Shown: positions 48,101 to 59,780 of the stretch, piece after piece
Layout of the letters: every line of letters begins with the position of its first letter
Position numbering within the stretch: the stretch's first letter is position 1
NCBI GenBank assembly: GCA_023333565.1
Contig: JAJKFH010001906.1
Coordinates: forward strand, 200,001-264,000
Reading direction: 5' to 3'
DNA: 64,000 nt
Source of the DNA: Puffinus mauretanicus
Lineage: Eukaryota; Chordata; Aves; Procellariiformes; Procellariidae
Made by a program: the position numbers and the translations under genes
Notes under the pieces: model-generated
Told to the model about the DNA's origin: nothing
What the model saw: the letters and a program-made list of their open reading frames with translations, nothing else
Database searches by the model: none

Positions 48101-50459
48101 AGCATCCCCGTGAGGAGCGGCCGTGCTCCCGGAACGCCAGGAGAGCAACCTGCTTCCCCACGCGTCCCCCTGCGCTCGCTGCCGGCGGGATGCTCCCCCT
48201 GGAAGTGCCCTGTGCGCTCGCCGGGCGTTTCTGCAATGCTCTTCCCTTTTCCCGGGGACCTTTTACGGTGTCTTGGCAGTGGAAACTTGGTAGGAGTTTC
48301 TTGTAGCGATACCCGCTTTCCAGACATCCCCGATCTCTTCCTTCCTCCAGGTAGCACATAGCTCCAAGGACTAAACTTGGAGATCAGACCTGCGTCCCTC
48401 TCTGCGGCCAGCCTGTACCCGTGCCGAGGGTTTGCATGGTTTTGTTTTTCCCGGCTATTCATTCAGTCCAAGGTATGTCATTTGTAGCTGGTGGCAAGTG
48501 GTGAACCAAATAGCTTGAACCTTTCTGCCAGGGCTCTGCGTGCACGTACTGTCAAAATTGTTCTCAGTGATGAGTCAGTTCCTTTTTTTTTTTTTCCTTT
48601 TTTTTTTTTTTTTGGTAATGACAATTATGCAGCTAGTGTACCCATTAGAGTGTGCAGAAGGATGGCATAGAAATGAGGATACACATGTGTATGTATCGGA
48701 TGCTGAAGAGCAGCGTTTTTGTTATAAATATAGCTCGGCTGTGTTCCTTCTTACATTTCAATTTTATAATCCGTTCCAGAAGATTTGGACAAAAATACTG
48801 TAGTGTAAGAGAGCATTAGTTTCTGGGTTCTTCAAATAATATTTCTTAGTAAGGAAACTAGTAAATAAACCTTTAAAGATGGGCAAGATGACATCTTCCC
48901 TAGTTCTAGGAATTGGACTTGGGGTATAGATTTATGAAAGGTAAAATAAAGGACGAGTAGAAGCAGGAGCAGAACTGTATGGGTTTTTTTTTTTTAGTTT
49001 ATTGCTAAAACGCATGAATCGTCCTTTTTTATTTGTTTTATTGGTGTGATTATATATGATCTATCTTTACATGTATACTTTTTAGACCTGGTGGACCCAC
49101 TGTGATTAAATGTTTGCTTTGAATATGTGTCCAGCGTGTTAACTTTTCACAGCAGAAAGTTGTTAAATTCATTTTTATACAAGAGAGGCAAAAAAAAAAG
49201 GGGGGGGGGGGAAGGAGATTGTTAAATGTATGGAAACCCTTATTGGCTGAATTATATAACTGAATTCATTCAACATGCTCGGTGTATCTTGTTCTCCTTT
49301 CAGTATTGCCACTCTGTTCATCACCCCTTTTAGTGCTTTAGGCATATGGCATGCAGTACATCCAGGGAAGTGTCAACAATATGGCATATGTTATACATAC
49401 TGATCTTGATACACCGTAGAAAATAATGGGCCTAACTTTAAAAGGCACGGTGCTAAGAATAGAGCGTGCTGCAACATGCAGACAGTGAATCCGCCATGAA
49501 TGTCATGTTTGAAGACAGAAAGAGCTGTATTTTTCATTACTTTTGTGGCTTGGTTTGTATTTTGGCGTTGCTGCAAATGACAAATACTACGGTCAGATGA
49601 GTAGAGGCTGGATCTTCGCCTGCCTGCTGCTGGTACCAGGGGCTCGGCGGAGGCTGGGGGTCCAGCCGGCACGGAGGCGGCGGCAGGGGTGTGCGTGGGC
49701 GAGAGGGACGGGCAGGGCAGGCGGGGAGCCGGGGGACCTGGGGGACGCCCGGGGCTGCCCCTGGGAGCCGAGGTGGGGACAGGCGGGGACGCCTGCTCCC
49801 GACACCCGTCTGCGGGAAGAGGGACGGGGACGGAGGATGTCCTGATGCGTTTCCAGGAGTCATTAGAGGGTCGCATTAGCTCACCACTTAGCTCTGTCTC
49901 CGCGCTGTAAATGAGCCTGCACAAGCAGATTGCTACACGTACATTAAAACCACAGTGGTGGAAATGAGTCTTTCCAAAGACTCTTCCAAAGATCTGCCCG
50001 TTAGGATCCGACTGCGAGATCGGGGCTCTCATCTGGACGCGGAGCAGTAAAATGAAGATGAAATGCTCTGTTTCTCATTTCTGGATCCTGGACTTCCTCA
50101 GCTCCCCGTTTCGCAGTGAATCTTTCGTCCCCGGGAATGCTCATTTTTAAATTAGAAAAAATTTAAACAGAGGTCCTTTGAAACACTCGGCCTGAGAATT
50201 GTTCCAGCGAGTCTCACCTTTAAAATAAATGATTCATACCGTCGTATAGGTGCATGTATATGTGTATGTCTGCGTTGCTGTTTATTGTGCTGCACTGGCC
50301 TGGCTCTGCAGCTATAACATCTGAAGTGCAGAGAAGCAGTGACTGGAGAAAGAAATATCTTCTTTCCAACAAAGACCAAATATTTGTCCGTTACCTCTAT
50401 GGCCGTTTTAGCCATTCTTGATATTCGCAGAACTGCGCAGATCACCACACGGATAAACT
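45110..50459. other. FOXP1 intron with GC-rich patches and T tracts
   Basis: GC-rich patches at 45880-46010 and 48090-48260, an AT dinucleotide run near 45850-45863, a (TTTTG)n run at about 47328-47351, T13 and T16 tracts at 48583-48613, and a G12 tract at 49200-49211. No exon or repeat family is supported. Confidence 0.55.
49610..49860. promoter_or_regulatory. GC-rich patch with dense G-quadruplex potential
   Basis: G-rich and CpG-containing. Runs at 49723-49726, 49731-49735, 49740-49744 and 49751-49754 form a quadruplex motif, with further runs on both sides. This composition also creates Pro/Ser/Arg-rich open frames on both strands, which I do not regard as genes. Confidence 0.4.
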
Positions 50460-52240
50460 AGAACAACAAAATATTTATTTTTAATCTTTGTTGAATGCTG
50501 AACGTTTTGTGAATGTTTATGAGGGTTAAACATTAATAGCAGATGTTGTTAATGAATAGAAGGCTTGAGCCAGCTTCTGAGACCTTTTAGTTAGTACATG
50601 AATTTTCTGGTTGATGACAATACTTGTAACATGCCTAATTACGAAGTAGTGTTCTAATCAAGCCTTGAATAACTGAAGAATTTCCCCTCCTCTTTTGCGG
50701 TTATTTCAGTGGCACACACGCAGATCGCTTCAGTGCCTGTGCTTATTCTTAGTGATTTTTCTTTTCTTAGAACATTCATTGAGGTTTTTCCCCCAAGAAG
50801 CACATTTATTTACGCTGGATGTCAGCGCAGGAACGTTGCACGCACATGCACAGACGGCTACGCGTGCGCGTCCCCTCCATCCCGTCCCCACCAGCAGCTG
50901 AACTGGTGCCAGCCTCTTGAAGTTGTTGTCCCAGTTTGCCACACTTCCAGGTGAAGTACGTGAAAGTGATTATAGGTAATAAATATCTTTTTTTTTTTAA
51001 CTTATTGCAGAGGCAGTTTTTCCCCTGTTAATGAGGGTAATTTGACTTGGTTGAAGGATTGCAGTTCTTAAGAATTAATGCAGCAATCCAATTCAAAGAT
51101 TTAAAGAGATCTAAGATTTTTCACAGGTCGTGTGCTAGTGAATGTGCTCCTATCACATAGCAGCTAATGGACTTGAACAACAGTCTGTCATTTACTGTTA
51201 CCTCAGTGTATAGCAGCTTTGCCCTTGATAGCAAGTATACTTTCCCAGCAGTGCAGGTTATTTAGTAGTGCGGTATATTTGTAACACTTTTAAGAGACAG
51301 TATCCTATTTCTAACAGCCCTAATTACTGGATAAAGCGAGGTTACCTTTCTGACTTTCTTAATTATGTGTTTGGATCCTAATCTGCGCAAGCCTGAAGTA
51401 TTTTATACTCTAATAGCCGACTCCTCATTTTTTTCGGATTTGTCTCTGTGTATACACATATATAAAATAATTTCTGTATTGCATTTTCCATGTATGAATG
51501 CACAAAGGTTAATTACATAAATATGGAAGTGTTAGGCACTAGTCTGCATAAAGTCCCACTATTTTTAGGGACGCATTATTACCTTTTAACAGTGTTTTGT
51601 AATGACTTATTTGTAAATGCTGTTGGAAATGCTCTAATTTCTTGATCCTATTATGTTCCTGGATATTAAAAATCCTATTTTAAGGTAATTAGAAGGATTC
51701 TCTTCTATTTAAATGTGTGTTCTCTAGACAGTGTCACTCTATACTCAGCACACAAGAACCTTTGTTCCTTAATTAGAAAAAGGACTAGAGCTCATTAATT
51801 GTGGGTACAAAGTGATGTCTGCTCAAATGGAGAAGCAATAATACAGTTTAAATAATGATTGATCCTACATTTTAAGTCTTATACTATTTCGTACTGATAT
51901 GATAAATAAGCAACATATAATGCAGGTTGCGAAGCATTGTGTTAAGATTTTTATTGAAAGATCTCTTTTTGCAAGGGTAAACCTATGTCGGGCACAATAA
52001 ATAAAGGCTGGATGGTACATACACAGCGTCTGCCATTTAGAAAAGTCAGCATTTGTCAACAGTCACAGCATAGCGATAGCTGAGATACTGGAGTGAACTC
52101 CACCCCATACTTTAGAAAATGAAATAATTGTGGTAGCTGTGCAGTCAGAAGCAGTTTGGATCTTGGCCTTACAGAGCTATTATTGTGATGAAAAGAATAT
52201 TTTAATTACTGCTCGCAAACAGGATGAGTTGTAAACGTTT
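50460..52240. promoter_or_regulatory. Long AT-rich block, candidate conserved non-coding region
   Basis: About 1.8 kb of AT-rich, non-repetitive sequence rich in TAAT-type words, interrupted by a short CpG-containing part at 50820-50890. It resembles the long conserved blocks found in introns of developmental transcription factor genes. No boundary or specific factor can be assigned. Confidence 0.35.
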
Positions 52241-52979
52241 GAGTATTTTGCAGGGTGTTATTTTGGAGGATGGAGACGAGTGTACTTCGTCCTCTGAATT
52301 TCACCATCTCCCTGCCATCCCCTTGGGAGAAGGAGGACGCAGCTTGGGCAGTTAGACCCAACACCCTTTACCAAAGGGCTTGTATCTGTATGATGGCCAC
52401 AGAGCAGGGGCGGCCCGAGGTGTGCACCACGCGTCGGCAGGACGAGCTCCCAGCAAAGGCCGTCCCCAAAAATCAGCAGCGTGTTGGCGCGGAGCTTGGC
52501 AGTCCCGCTGCCGGGGTGGGGTCTCTGTGGGTTTGGAGTTTGGGTCTTTTGTCATCTGAATCTTTCCAAAAGTCAGGGCTGGGGAGGGCACGTCGTTGGG
52601 ATGTACGTCGTTCGAGGGCGATGCCCAGCCTGCGCCTCCATCTCCTCCACAAACCCAGCGGTGCCTGCTCCTCTCCTCGCCCCACCATCTTGCCTCAAAG
52701 ACTTGAGGAAGAGAAAAACAGCCTCGTTTTTCTAACCCTAATGAAAACACGCATTGACAAGGCAAAGCGTTTCCTATGTGGAGAATAGGAAAGTTGGAAG
52801 ATGGAGTCATTAGGCTTGTTTTTCCTGCTAATAGTTTCATGAATCAAAATGGTGAATGCTAGAACTGGGTATATATTTCACTCAAAGCGTATTGGTACTG
52901 AAAGAACCCCAGAAAATGGGGGTTTTCTTGGTATCCTTCTCTGCTGTATTCCTCTTGGTGGGAAAGAAAAATAGTTTTT
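52241..52979. other. FOXP1 intron with a modest CpG-rich part
   Basis: The part at 52400-52640 has raised CpG content and carries overlapping open frames on both strands, typical of composition and not of coding. Nothing recognised. Confidence 0.5.
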
Positions 52980-53999
52980 AAAAGATAAAAAACCTGTTCT
53001 TCAATTGACTATGCAAAAATCTTATTGCAGTATTTATTCCAAACCTGCACACATAATGTTCAGTCAAGGAGAAAACAGCAAAAAACAGTTGTTGATGGAC
53101 TTAGCAGAGAACTGGATTAAATAAGCATTAGTCTACTGAAGCTGATTACAGGAATATGAAAATGCAGTATCTTAATGGTACATATTTTCATGTGGCAGCT
53201 CAGTTGCCTTTCATTTTGCAGCTAATATGTCTATTCTTATGAGTCATTTACTTCTTTAATTACCTTTTGCAGGCAAGGCACCATGGTATATTAATGTGAA
53301 TGATTTTTACTGCCAGTTTATCATACAATGCCCCAGAAGTTGAAAGGCGTAATTGACTTGGAAGAGCAGCTCATGAAGGAAACAATATTTAGTTGACAGT
53401 TTTCCTTGTACTCTCTGTTGACGTTTATGAGTTTACACTATGCTAAAGGAGTAATAAACACAATTTTCTTTCAATAACAGGAAAGAGTGGCTTTTAAAAT
53501 ACATTTGTGGAAAACAGATTCGTTCGTTTCTTGAATAATATAAAATAGTGCGTTTCCAGTGATGAGATGTATATAAGATTGTCAATTGAATTAAACCTCG
53601 GAAGGTGCATTTATAACCTGCCTTGGAGCATTAAAAGATACTAGGGTGCATATGAATCGAATCAATTTAATGAATGTTTAAATTCTACACAGATTTGGAT
53701 AAATCATATTCAGATCTGCGTGCTAGATTATTTGGTGGCCTTCTCTTGCCGTCAAGTGCGAAAGTTTGAAGTGGGAATTCAAGGAACGGAGGCTCTGTTT
53801 CTGGAGATGGAAAAACACTCGTCGGAAAGCTCTTGATAAACCCTGATTGGGGGATTATTGCCGAAACTTTCTGTAACTTTCCTGAAGCCACAGGCTTGAG
53901 TAAGGTTTAAAATCAGCTTTGCCATCCGTCAAAGTCCATTTTCTTCTGGAATGCTACTTTTATTGAAATGACCTTGTCAAATCGCAAATTCTTTTTTTC
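52980..53999. promoter_or_regulatory. AT-rich block, candidate conserved non-coding region
   Basis: AT-rich, non-repetitive, with words such as TCATTTTGCAGCTAATATG and TTAATTACCTTTTGCAGGC near 53210-53275. Enhancer-like texture only, clearest at 52980-53700. Confidence 0.3.
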
Positions 54000-54400
54000 A
54001 AGCATCCCCAGGACCGTGCCCAGGTATGATTAATCATCCCATCCCTCTTTAATTAACTTAAAGGCGCACATGCCCAGGGCGGGAGCGGGCAGCCGGCTGG
54101 CGAGGCGAACGCTTCCCCGCTCGGCTTGCAGAGAGTTAAACTTTTCACAGTTTTCCCCGATTGTTTGCAGTTCAGCCCTCTGCAACATAATGAAAGTTTT
54201 CTAGCCATCTGTTGTTAAGCTGGCGGTGAGCAAGGCCAGTATATCCAAACAAAGTGCTGGCCTGCTGTAAACTGAACCTGTCAGTTTAGCATAGCTGGGC
54301 TGACCTCCCCAGGCGCGGGGCAGCGGCCGTACCAGGCACTGGCTGCGCTCGGCTTCCAGGGGAACTACTTGGGGGGACCGTGTTTACTTTTTCCACTTAG
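54000..54400. promoter_or_regulatory. Candidate enhancer with homeodomain palindrome, hairpin dyad and forkhead site
   Basis: Contains a perfect 12-bp palindrome ATGATTAATCAT (54026-54037), a dyad TAAACTGA (54268-54275) / TCAGTTTA (54281-54288) with a 5-nt spacer, and TGTTTAC near 54380. The mix of AT-rich motif clusters with short GC-rich parts and no repeat character suggests a conserved regulatory element. Confidence 0.4.
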
Positions 54401-54454
54401 CGTTCCTCCCACAGGCTTGAACTAGTTTATACTAAATCTTTAAATTGACACCGC

Positions 54455-54532
54455 TTTTTTTTTTTTTTCTATTCTGAACTTTTTCTTTTTTTTTTTTCCT
54501 TTTCTTTTCTTTTCTTTTTTTTTGGGGGGGGG
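54455..54532 (+). repeat. Polypyrimidine tract with TTTTC units ending in G9
   Basis: T14 (54455-54468), then a T-rich tract with TTTTC repeats (54481-54523) that switches abruptly to G9 (54524-54532). On + strand RNA this would be a strong PTB-type binding tract; it is also a hard region to sequence. Confidence 0.8.
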
Positions 54533-56529
54533 TACCGAAAAAAAGCTATTAAAACCCCATGGTTGCTGGAATTTGAGCTTTCTGGAGGTGATGGGGGGGC
54601 ACGTGGGACAACAACTTGGTGCAGGCGTGTGTGCCGGTGAGGGTGTCTCTCAACAGAAAGAGGCATGTTCCCAAGTATCCCGGCTTGCTTTCTCGCTCCT
54701 ATTGTTCCCTTTGTTCTGTATTATTTAAGATCAGTTATTCATTTGCTTCTGAGGATTGGGAATAACAGGCAAGGTAGAGCAGAGCAACCAGCGTCTATTG
54801 TCTTCCTGCGAACCACAGTTGCCTCCAGAAGTGGCTGGAGCAGCCTTCCTCCTCCTCCTGTTCGCTTCTGCCCGGGGGGGTGGTAGTTTCAGCATAAGAT
54901 ACTAGAGAATTGGAAACTTCCTGAGCAGAATTGCAAGGATCAGGCTGGAAATGCCCTTTACTTGCAGGGCTGTGGGGTTGGGGGTTGTTTTCCTTCCTCG
55001 TTGGTACTAAATACGCGCTGGTTTGGCCTCCCCTCCTCTGCCTCTCTGCTTTTTCCAGTCTTGTTCCTCAGATTGCCTTCTTTTTCCTTCCTACATAAAT
55101 GCTAGTTTATTGATTCCTATTTGTCTGGGGGGTAACGCATGTCATTTCCCTGCTAATATTCACCCAATGCAAGCGATTTTAACCATTTTTAAGATTGGCA
55201 ACAAAACTCGAAGCCCCTGTGCCAGGAAAGTGAGTATTAGGTATTACCTGTTTTCAGTGTTTGTTTTTTGGACTAGACTTACAGTAAATACCTTTATGCT
55301 ACCGCTACTGCCAAAATCACTCTTTCTGCTTTGTTTTCTACACTTGTGCTATACCTGCTCGCCGGTCTTTGGCTGGTTTCAAGCGTGTTTTACTTGCCTC
55401 ATGATTCTTGGAAAGCAAGCCTGATTCTCAGTGACCCCAAATGCTGCAGCTCTCAGTCAGGAGGAGTTTTGCCTGAGGAAGAGCTGCTGAATTTGTGCCG
55501 TGCGTGAAATCAAGCTGCGCCTTTGAAAAAGCACATCGCAGCCAGTCCGTATCTTCACAGTGTGTAGCAAATGTACTGGAAGCTCTGGAAAAGCAGTAAA
55601 AGTCGTTAAAAGTCATATTTTGCCTTTCCAGAAGACCCCGCCAAGGGCTTGTGCTGGTCCCCAGCGGGAGGGTGGGAGTGCCCAGGTGAGGGATGCAGGG
55701 ATGCAGTGTTTCAGGTTACATCCCCTGCCATGTGTTTTCGGGGCAAAAGGAGTATGACAGTGGTGAAAACCACTCAATTTTAAATTAAAATGACTGCACT
55801 TTACTAGGAAACTCCATCCAGCTCTAATCTGTTTGTAAGGTGACTGACACATAAAGTGCTTTTTGTTTTAAGGTAGAGGGAAATGCATTCAGGATAGAGT
55901 TTCTGGTATAAATGTCAGGTGCAACGCAGTGCATGCTCACTCAAAAAGTCAAGCAGATAACCTTGGCATTTAGGGACATTGCCTTGTATAAGATGAAATT
56001 GTATTTTGTTTTTAAAAAGGAGGACTACATTAAGAGGTCACCTATTAGCTGTGTTTTTGCTAGCTGTCTGAAACTCAGCTCTACTGTCTATTAAACTCAA
56101 ACCACTATGTAAACATTCCTGTGTTGTTCCTGGTCTCTACAATGGCCAAGGGGATCGGGTTTCACCTGCCTGCACATCTTCAAGCAATTAAAGCAATTAG
56201 CTTGAAGCCATTTCACATTCAAGGTCTACTGTGACATTCAAGTCCAGAAGAAGTCCAGGGGAAAAGGAAAAAGAAGAGCGTAGAAGGGCCGCTGTGCAGC
56301 GCGCACACACAAATCACCTGCGAGAGGGTTTTTGGACTTAGAGCGACTTCCAAATGCGGTCTTGAGGTTTGCAGCGGGCATGCAAAGTTGCTGCTGCGAA
56401 AGGGAAAAGATAAGGAAAAAGCACCTAATGATCCTTTCAATTATACCCAAGTTTTGCCTGTTTTGCACTGGGAAGGGAGGGGGAGGAGAGGGAAATAGCA
56501 ACAGGATTTGGAACGATATTTGTGTGAAA
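54533..56529. other. FOXP1 intron, nothing recognised
   Basis: Mixed unique sequence without supported exons, repeats or RNA genes. Confidence 0.6.
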
Positions 56530-57240
56530 TAAGATGGTGTTGATCGTATTTACTGACATTTCTCCTGGCACGGAGATCGTATTTTATTTCTCATTTAGGT
56601 GGGGATTTATATTTGGTGTTTACATTGTAAAACTGCACTCATTCTGGCTAATGTATCCGTTACAATGACATTCAGCGTTGAGTTTAGTGATTCCAGCAGT
56701 AAGTCTTGAAAGCTGCGATTTTTTAAAAGGTTGGAGCAGATTAGTGGTGACCTTAAAAGATTAAACTAGTACAGTTTAAAGATAAATAATCAGCCTTTAG
56801 CACATTAGATAGCTACATAAGCATGACAGAAGGTGACTTTCTTACAACAGTTTCAGAATCCAGGAAGCATTTTTACATTTGTAACTTGACTAAGGCAGGG
56901 AACGGTGTTTTGCAGAAAGCGAGACATAAACTGATTGCACCGCTTCAAATTGGTTAATACAGTTTTAAATCCACAGTTTTCCTGTTGGTTTTATTACGGA
57001 GAAGAGGCTAATTTTAAAAGCTATGCCTGCTGCAAAAGAAGATCTTGCTTTGCTGTCCCAGAGGGTGTTCTTAATCAGAAATAACTGCAGGCTAAATTAT
57101 AATGTGGAATCCTGCTGCCCTTTAACCTAACGCTGCTGCTCATTCAGTGTTTGTTAACAAACAGCTCTAAGTACAAAATTGTTTGAGAATTACTTTTTCA
57201 TTATATTTGCTGACTTCAATTAGAATAAGAAGCTTATTTG
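56530..57240. promoter_or_regulatory. AT-rich candidate enhancer with a double forkhead palindrome
   Basis: Non-repetitive AT-rich block. It contains TGTTTAC near 56617 and the perfect 16-bp palindrome TGTTTGTTAACAAACA at 57148-57163, which joins two convergent forkhead cores over a GTTAAC centre. Strong motif content; activity unknown. Confidence 0.4.
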
Positions 57241-58959
57241 GGGAAGAAAAATTAAAAATGTATGGGTTTCTAGAGAAAGTTTCAGCAATTGTTTCCCAGC
57301 AAGTGCCGTCTTTGGTACGTATCTGCGGACTCCGTGGCACATGTAATTCAATTTAAATAAAATTATCTTCTGAACTAATATTTCTGCACCGGTGGGAAAG
57401 GCAGAGCTCAAGAGCATCCCAAGACTCAGCCCTTTGAAAGACGCACAAGCTAAAATGGTGGCAGGGGCTGAGGCCGGGCCCCCCCGTGCACCTTGGGGGG
57501 GGATGCGATTCCCCCGTTTCCTAACGAAGAGGCACAGATGCCCCATCCCTGCGGTGTTTTGGAGGGCTGGGCTAGACGCAAGTGTCCTATTTTTATTTCA
57601 CTTCGAATAACGTGTAATTGAAACGTACACTCGGCAAATTAATTGGTGAGTTGAAGGTGAGAACTGCTGAGTTAGTAGGAGACGGCACAAGCCCTCCTCT
57701 TTTTTTCCCCCTTAAGTTTACACGCTGGAGCGGAAACGCTGTGGTACTCAGAAAGGAGGTGATGCCTCTGTAAAGCAAATCTTTCCAATTTTTTTTTTTT
57801 TCCCTAGCTTAGTCTTCTGTTTCTATGATCTGCCTTTTGAACTGTTTTTGTGGCTGATCAGTTCCACCTAATATGTCTCTTGATTTCTGCTATTGTAATA
57901 CTCAGACGACATGCTGTTCTCTTCATTTTTATAAGCTTTAGATGCTCCTGCCTGTCATACTCTGGCGGTTTATCTTCAGCGTCTGGATTTGCTTTCAGAC
58001 TTGCATGTCTATCAAGCTGCTGTTGCTTTGAATGTGAGATCAAAAGAAGATGAATTCCAGTAAAAAATTTCCTTGTATGAAGAAAAGATTGGGGGCCTAT
58101 GTAAACATCCCACTGACAGCTCCCAATGAGTTATTTTAGCAGAGCATTAGCACCCAGAATGACAGACAGTCCAAGACTACATGCTAAATAACAAATCAGT
58201 CCCTTCAGCGGCAGCAGCACGTTGCCACAACAGCAATACATTTTCTAAAGGAATCCTGTTCCTCTTTTTTATTGAATATGGCTGTTCGACTGCTCATCTC
58301 TTCACGAGCTGCCTCCGGGTGCCAGCCCCAGTTTACTTTTTCTTGACAATATCTGTGTTATGTCACCAATATGACAGAAGACAGGGCTTTGGTAATTGGG
58401 TGGGGAGACGGTTAGTTAGTCATCTCCAGTTAAATAGGTAGTTTGTTTTAGGGAGGGGAAGGAGACGACGAAGAAGGGAAAGCATCTGCCTGAATGCGAA
58501 ACGCACGCTTTCGGAGATGCTGGATGCAAGTCCTGCGCCTGAGACAAGTTGCATTTTTTGGGTGGTTGTTTGTATTTCAATTCGCGCAGTTAGAGAAGAG
58601 AGCTCTGAAGCCCGGCCAGCCTTGCAAGCCGGTTTTAAGAGCAAGTTACAGCACTGTAGAGGGTAGGAAAGCCAAGCTTGGCTGAACTTATGTGCAGATA
58701 TGAATTTGCCTAGGTGCAGAAGCGAGGTGTGCTCTTTGCCGCTGTTTGGTCTAGTTGGGGACATAATTAGTTCTGCATGTTTCTGCTTACAGAGGGGGAA
58801 CTCAATAACACAGAATTGCTAGATTTTTGCGCCTGGTGCAGTGCTAAACCCAACTTCGAGATTACCTGCGAGCTCCAGCCGATCTCGCCACTTCGCGAGG
58901 GAAGAATTAGGGAAGGAATGCTTTGCGGTTTCTTTGTCATTTAGTAAAAGCAGAGGTTG
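57241..58959. other. FOXP1 intron, nothing recognised
   Basis: Mixed unique sequence with a short C/G-run part near 57478-57505 and a T14 tract near 57789-57802. No exon, repeat family or RNA gene supported. Confidence 0.6.
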
Positions 58960-59480
58960 CTACTGTGGAGGCAGAGACCCGGTGGCTGCCGGCGAAGGGC
59001 AGTGCTCCAGCGCCGTCTCCCTCCAGCCTGCGCTCCGGCTGCGCAGCACTTCCTGTTTATTCAAACATCTTTTTACCATTCTTCAGCCCCCGCTTCACAG
59101 AAACAGCCAGAAACACATCTCCAGCGCGAAGACGGAAATCTAAAGGCAGACAGTAAGACCTTACTCTGTTAAACTCTTCATTTTCTCTGCAAGCGCTGAG
59201 AGAAAAGGAGCGTGCAGGCAGGGCTGAACTTTTAACTTGCTGCCTTGTGCGGGCAGCTTGGCAGCGCAGGAGAGGGGAATCGCTTAGGTTTAAAGCAAAA
59301 GAAGCTGGTTCAGGTTGTTTACTGCGGTGTTGACAACGAGGGTGGGTTTTTTGGCACGGCTTCGGAGAACCGTGGCGAGGACTAAGTCCTCTTTCGGGGC
59401 ACCCGTCGCCTTGCGACGTCCCTCTGGCGCGGGAGCAGCTGTGTGTCACCGTCCCCGCTGCTCGCCGGGTGCTGCGGCTT
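58960..59480. promoter_or_regulatory. GC-rich patches with a 15-bp dyad
   Basis: CpG-richer parts at 58975-59060 and 59360-59480. The sequence GAGGACTAAGTCCTC (59377-59391) is a 7-bp dyad around one base. Human FOXP1 is known to use internal promoters after its first coding exon for short isoforms; a patch like this is a candidate for such a start, by inference only. Confidence 0.3.
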
Positions 59481-59639
59481 CTCCTCGCGCTTGCACAAGT
59501 GGCAAAAAAAAACCCAACCCCAAAACAAACCCCCCAGAAAAAGGAAATGTGGCTGCTGTTCTGGGCAGCAAAAGAGAGAGGTGCAAGCCTGCCGAGTCGC
59601 TTTTTGTTTTTCGCAAATTGTTTGCATCGTGGCTCTGGC

Positions 59640-59780
59640 ACCGCTTGCGAACCAGCCTCGCTAATATTTGTACCAATTTCATGCTAATAAAAATCAGGCT
59701 GCTGAGACAAGCATGGCTATTATCTCATTCATATTACTATTGTTTAGTCCTGTGGTACTACAAAAGGAAAGGGAAAGCGT
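59640..59780. promoter_or_regulatory. AT-rich block, candidate conserved element
   Basis: Compact stretch (CTAATATTTGTACC, CATGCTAATAAAAATCAGG, TATTATCTCATTC, TACTATTGTTTAG) with FOX-, homeobox- and SOX-like words and no repeat character. It lies within a long open frame that I attribute to chance. Confidence 0.3.

Noticed and set aside
49391..50032. 213-codon Pro/Ser/Ala-rich open frame on the minus strand
   Set aside because: Its middle is the complement of the G-rich island at 49610-49860, so the composition alone explains both openness and the proline-rich translation.
52255..52788. 177-codon open frame on the + strand with overlapping minus-strand frames
   Set aside because: Same-location open frames on both strands indicate CpG-rich composition and not coding.
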